From Actinomycetota bacterium (GTDB taxonomy: Bacteria > Actinomycetota > Acidimicrobiia > IMCC26256 > PALSA-610): 8,119 nucleotides of DNA. Under the pieces are notes generated by a model. That model saw only the letters and a program-made list of their open reading frames with translations. It made no database searches and was not told where the DNA came from. Positions 5,773 to 8,119 of the stretch are shown piece after piece; position 1 is the first letter of the stretch; each line of letters opens with the position of its first letter. The position numbers and the translations under genes are program-made. Location of the stretch: contig SXJQ01000244.1 of the NCBI GenBank assembly GCA_005779345.1, positions 1 through 8,119 on the forward strand, in the 5' to 3' direction.

Positions 5773-7998
5773 ATGGACAACTTCCTCGCCTTCACGATCA
5801 CCGGCCTCGCCACCGCCGCCATCCTGGCCGTCGGGGCGAGCGGCCTCGTGCTCACCTACACGACGACCGGGGTCTTCAACTTCGCGCACGGCGCGATCGG
5901 CATGCTCGGCGCGTTCACGTACTGGCAACTGCGGTTCGACTGGGGCTGGCCGGCGCCGATCGCATTCCTCGTGGTGTTGTTCGTCGTCGCGCCGTTGCTC
6001 GGCGTCGGGCTCGAACGCGCGATCTTCCGCGGGCTGCAAGGCACCACCGAAGCCGTGCGGCTCGTCGTCACGGTCTCGTTGCTGTTCTCGATGATCGGCA
6101 TCGCGAACTGGCTCTGGGATCCGACCAAGAGCCGGCCCGCGCAGGTCTTCTTCGCCGGAGAGGGCTTCACGATCGGCGGGGTCGTCGTCCAGTACTCCGA
6201 ACTCGTCCGCATCTCCGCGGCCGTGTTCGTCGCGATCACGCTGCGGATCCTGCTCTACAAGACCCGCGCCGGCGTCGCGATGCGCGCCACGGTCGACGAT
6301 CGCCCGCTCGCGGCACTCAACGGCGCGCGGCCCGACCGTTCGGCGATGATCGCCTGGTCGGTCGGCTGTTCTCTCGCGATGCTCTCGGGCACCCTCTACG
6401 TCGGCTCGATCGGGCTCGACGCCCAGGCGATCGCGCTCCTGATCGTCAACGCCTACGCTGCCGCGATGATCGGGCGGCTCCGCAGCCTGCCGCTCACGTT
6501 CCTCGGCGCGCTGCTCATCGGCCTCGGGCAGGAGTACTGGCGGGGGTACGCGCCCGAATCGAGCGAGGCTGCCTGGGCGCAGTACTTCGGCAAACCGCTC
6601 GTCGGCGCGATCCCGGTCATCGTGCTGTTCGTGGTGCTGCTGGTGCTGCCTGCCGGGCGGCTGCGCAGCCACGGCGTATCACGCACGCGCGAGTTCTATC
6701 CGATCCCGTCGTGGCGCGGCGCCCTCATCTTCGCCGGCGTGGTCGTCGGGGGAACCTGCCTGGCGCTCCCGCTGCTCACCAACAGCGACACGATCAGCGC
6801 GGCGAAGCTGTTCGGCACCGCGATCATCGCCCTCAGTCTCGTGCCGCTCGTCGGGCTCGCCGGCCAGGTCTCACTGTGTCAGCTCGGCCTCGCCGGCATC
6901 GGCGCGGTCACGATGGCCCATCTCGGTAAAGGGGGGTCACCGATCGGGCTCGTGTACGCCGTCGTATTCACCTCCGTGGTCGGCGCGCTCATCGCCCTCC
7001 CCGCGCTGCGGCTCTCGGGCATCTACCTCGCGCTCGCGACCGCCGCGTTCGCGGTGTTCCTCGAGCGTTGGGTGTGGCTGCTCGACGACTTCAAGCTCCC
7101 GTTCTTCGACAACGTCACGATCTCGCTGTTCGGCACCGGTTCGGTGAGCGTCAGCCGCCTGAAGCTGTTCGGGTTCGACACCGATTCCTACGATCGCCAA
7201 CTCGTACTGCTCTCCGTCGCGTTCGCACTGCTCTCGCTGCTCGTGGTGTGGATCCGGCGCGGGCCATTCGGCCGTCGCCTCCTCGCCATGAAAGACAGCG
7301 AGGCGGCCTGCGCGACGGTCGGGATGAACCTCACCTTCACGAAGCTCGCGGTGTTCGCGATCTCCGCGGCAATGGCCGGCCTCGGTGGCGCGCTCATCGG
7401 TGGGATCAGCCAGTCCACCAACCCCGAGGCCTGGACCTTCGCCGGCGGCCTACCGATCTTCATGCTCGGCGTCGTCGGTGGCCTCGGTCGCGTCGGTGGC
7501 GCGCTTTTCGCCGGCATCTCCCTCCAGGCGCTGGGCTCGATGGCGACCTGGCCGGTGCTGAACACGAAGGTCCTCGGCATGGGACCGACGGGGGCGGGCT
7601 GGTACTCCAAGTTCGGCGCCGTGTCGCCGGGCCTCATGGGCATCGGTCTCGGCCGCAACCCGAACGGAGCGGTCTCCGACATGCGGGGCGGCTTCGAGCC
7701 GGTCATGCGGTCGCGGCGCGCGATCGTGATCTTCCTCGCCGGATTCGCCGCGCTCTACCTCGCCGTGCTGAACCTCGCGATCCTGAACGGCTGGATCTTC
7801 GTGGTCGGCACGGTCGTGCTGCTCGTCGTCGCGGCCCAGATCGGTCTCGCCGAGGTCGGCGGACCGGCGGAGGTCGAAGCACCCGAGCCGGAGTTCGAGG
7901 GCACGCCGATCGAATGGCTCGGCATCGATCGCGCCTACACCGAGCGCGACCTCGCCCTGCTCGACGAGAAGCTCGGACTCGCCACGGTGATGCGCTGA
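5773..7998 (+). CDS. Fused LivH-LivM-type ABC importer permease
   Basis: A 741-residue integral membrane protein joining both permease subunits of a branched-chain-amino-acid-type importer. Residues 1 to about 300 are LivH-like: VFNFAHGAIGMLGAF begins at residue 34, and GVAMRATVDDRPLAALNG at 167-184 is the cytoplasmic loop that contacts the ATPase. A short charged linker (about 296-315, GRLRSHGVSRTREFY) leads to a LivM-like half with VGLAGQVSLCQLGLAGIGA from 360, LRLSGIYLALATAAFAVFLER, the coupling loop FGRRLLAMKDSEAACATVGMN at 499-519, and LGRNPNG near the usual C-terminus. Beyond that lie an extra hydrophobic stretch at about 650-695, long enough for two membrane passes, and an acidic cytoplasmic tail of about 45 residues. 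A GGTGA lies 10 bases before the ATG. The stop overlaps the ATPase start as TGATG, indicating translational coupling. Separate LivH and LivM are more usual; fused forms occur in Actinobacteria. Substrate unknown. Confidence 0.93.
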   Translation: MDNFLAFTITGLATAAILAVGASGLVLTYTTTGVFNFAHGAIGMLGAFTYWQLRFDWGWPAPIAFLVVLFVVAPLLGVGLERAIFRGLQGTTEAVRLVVTVSLLFSMIGIANWLWDPTKSRPAQVFFAGEGFTIGGVVVQYSELVRISAAVFVAITLRILLYKTRAGVAMRATVDDRPLAALNGARPDRSAMIAWSVGCSLAMLSGTLYVGSIGLDAQAIALLIVNAYAAAMIGRLRSLPLTFLGALLIGLGQEYWRGYAPESSEAAWAQYFGKPLVGAIPVIVLFVVLLVLPAGRLRSHGVSRTREFYPIPSWRGALIFAGVVVGGTCLALPLLTNSDTISAAKLFGTAIIALSLVPLVGLAGQVSLCQLGLAGIGAVTMAHLGKGGSPIGLVYAVVFTSVVGALIALPALRLSGIYLALATAAFAVFLERWVWLLDDFKLPFFDNVTISLFGTGSVSVSRLKLFGFDTDSYDRQLVLLSVAFALLSLLVVWIRRGPFGRRLLAMKDSEAACATVGMNLTFTKLAVFAISAAMAGLGGALIGGISQSTNPEAWTFAGGLPIFMLGVVGGLGRVGGALFAGISLQALGSMATWPVLNTKVLGMGPTGAGWYSKFGAVSPGLMGIGLGRNPNGAVSDMRGGFEPVMRSRRAIVIFLAGFAALYLAVLNLAILNGWIFVVGTVVLLVVAAQIGLAEVGGPAEVEAPEPEFEGTPIEWLGIDRAYTERDLALLDEKLGLATVMR

Positions 7999-8119
7999 TG
8001 GCCCTGCTCGACGTCCGCGACATCACGGTGCGCTTCGGCGGGCACGTCGCGCTCGACGCGGTGTCGCTCGCCGCCGAGCCAGGGCGCGTCACCGCGCTCA
8101 TCGGGCCCACCGGCGCCGG
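7998..8119 (+). CDS. LivG-like ABC transporter ATPase, N-terminal part (cut by window edge)
   Basis: The first 40 codons of an ABC ATPase. LLDVRDITVRFGGHVALDAV is the standard beginning of LivG-type ATPases, with the A-loop aromatic F13 in VRFGG. The protein then runs through the strand ALIGPTGA into the Walker A motif, which is cut at the window end. The motif starts GPTGAG where LivG proteins usually read GPNGAG. The ATG shares its A with the permease TGA (TGATG), so translation is coupled. It would energise the fused permease; a LivF partner would be expected further downstream. Confidence 0.9.
   Translation, partial: MALLDVRDITVRFGGHVALDAVSLAAEPGRVTALIGPTGA

Noticed and set aside
5743..6672. 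Minus-strand frame of about 309 codons opposite the permease
   Set aside because: The product is Arg/Asp/Glu/His-rich with no motif, an antisense shadow of the transmembrane-coding strand.

Overview
The window is GC-rich, with strong G/C bias at third codon positions, GTG starts and tightly packed genes. This suggests a high-GC actinobacterium, perhaps of the Acidimicrobiia or a mycolic-acid lineage; no gene here fixes the taxon. Almost all of the window is coding. I see no RNA genes, mobile elements or CRISPR array.

The left half (1-4006) is a run of four genes read on the minus strand. In transcription order they are an amidohydrolase-2 (ACMSD-like) protein, a TfdA/TauD-type Fe(II)/2-oxoglutarate dioxygenase, an FAD-dependent oxidoreductase/monooxygenase, and a cytochrome P450 cut by the left window edge. 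The first two genes probably overlap by 4 bases (GTGA), the next gap is 12 bases and the last is 62, so they are probably one operon. Its make-up (three different oxidative enzymes plus a hydrolase-fold protein) points to oxidative modification or breakdown of a small organic molecule that cannot be named from the sequence.

The right half (4211-8119) is a branched-chain-amino-acid-type (Liv/HAAT) ABC importer on the plus strand. It has a lipoprotein solute-binding protein, a strong GC hairpin, one polypeptide fusing the LivH-like and LivM-like permeases, and the first 40 residues of a LivG-like ATPase that overlaps the permease stop by one base (TGATG).

The two halves diverge from a 204-base intergenic region (4007-4210). 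This region holds a plausible minus-strand promoter whose unusually long 19-base spacer is filled by an 8+8-base inverted repeat, an arrangement reminiscent of MerR-type promoters. The simplest reading is that the importer brings in a substrate and the divergent operon oxidises it, but co-regulation and shared substrate are inference.

Points most worth a second look are the amidohydrolase lacking three of the four usual metal-ligand positions, the dyad-in-spacer promoter, the fused permease with an extra C-terminal membrane segment and acidic tail, and the 21-base coding repeat in the FAD enzyme. The genes belong to known families; no clearly new system can be shown from this window alone.
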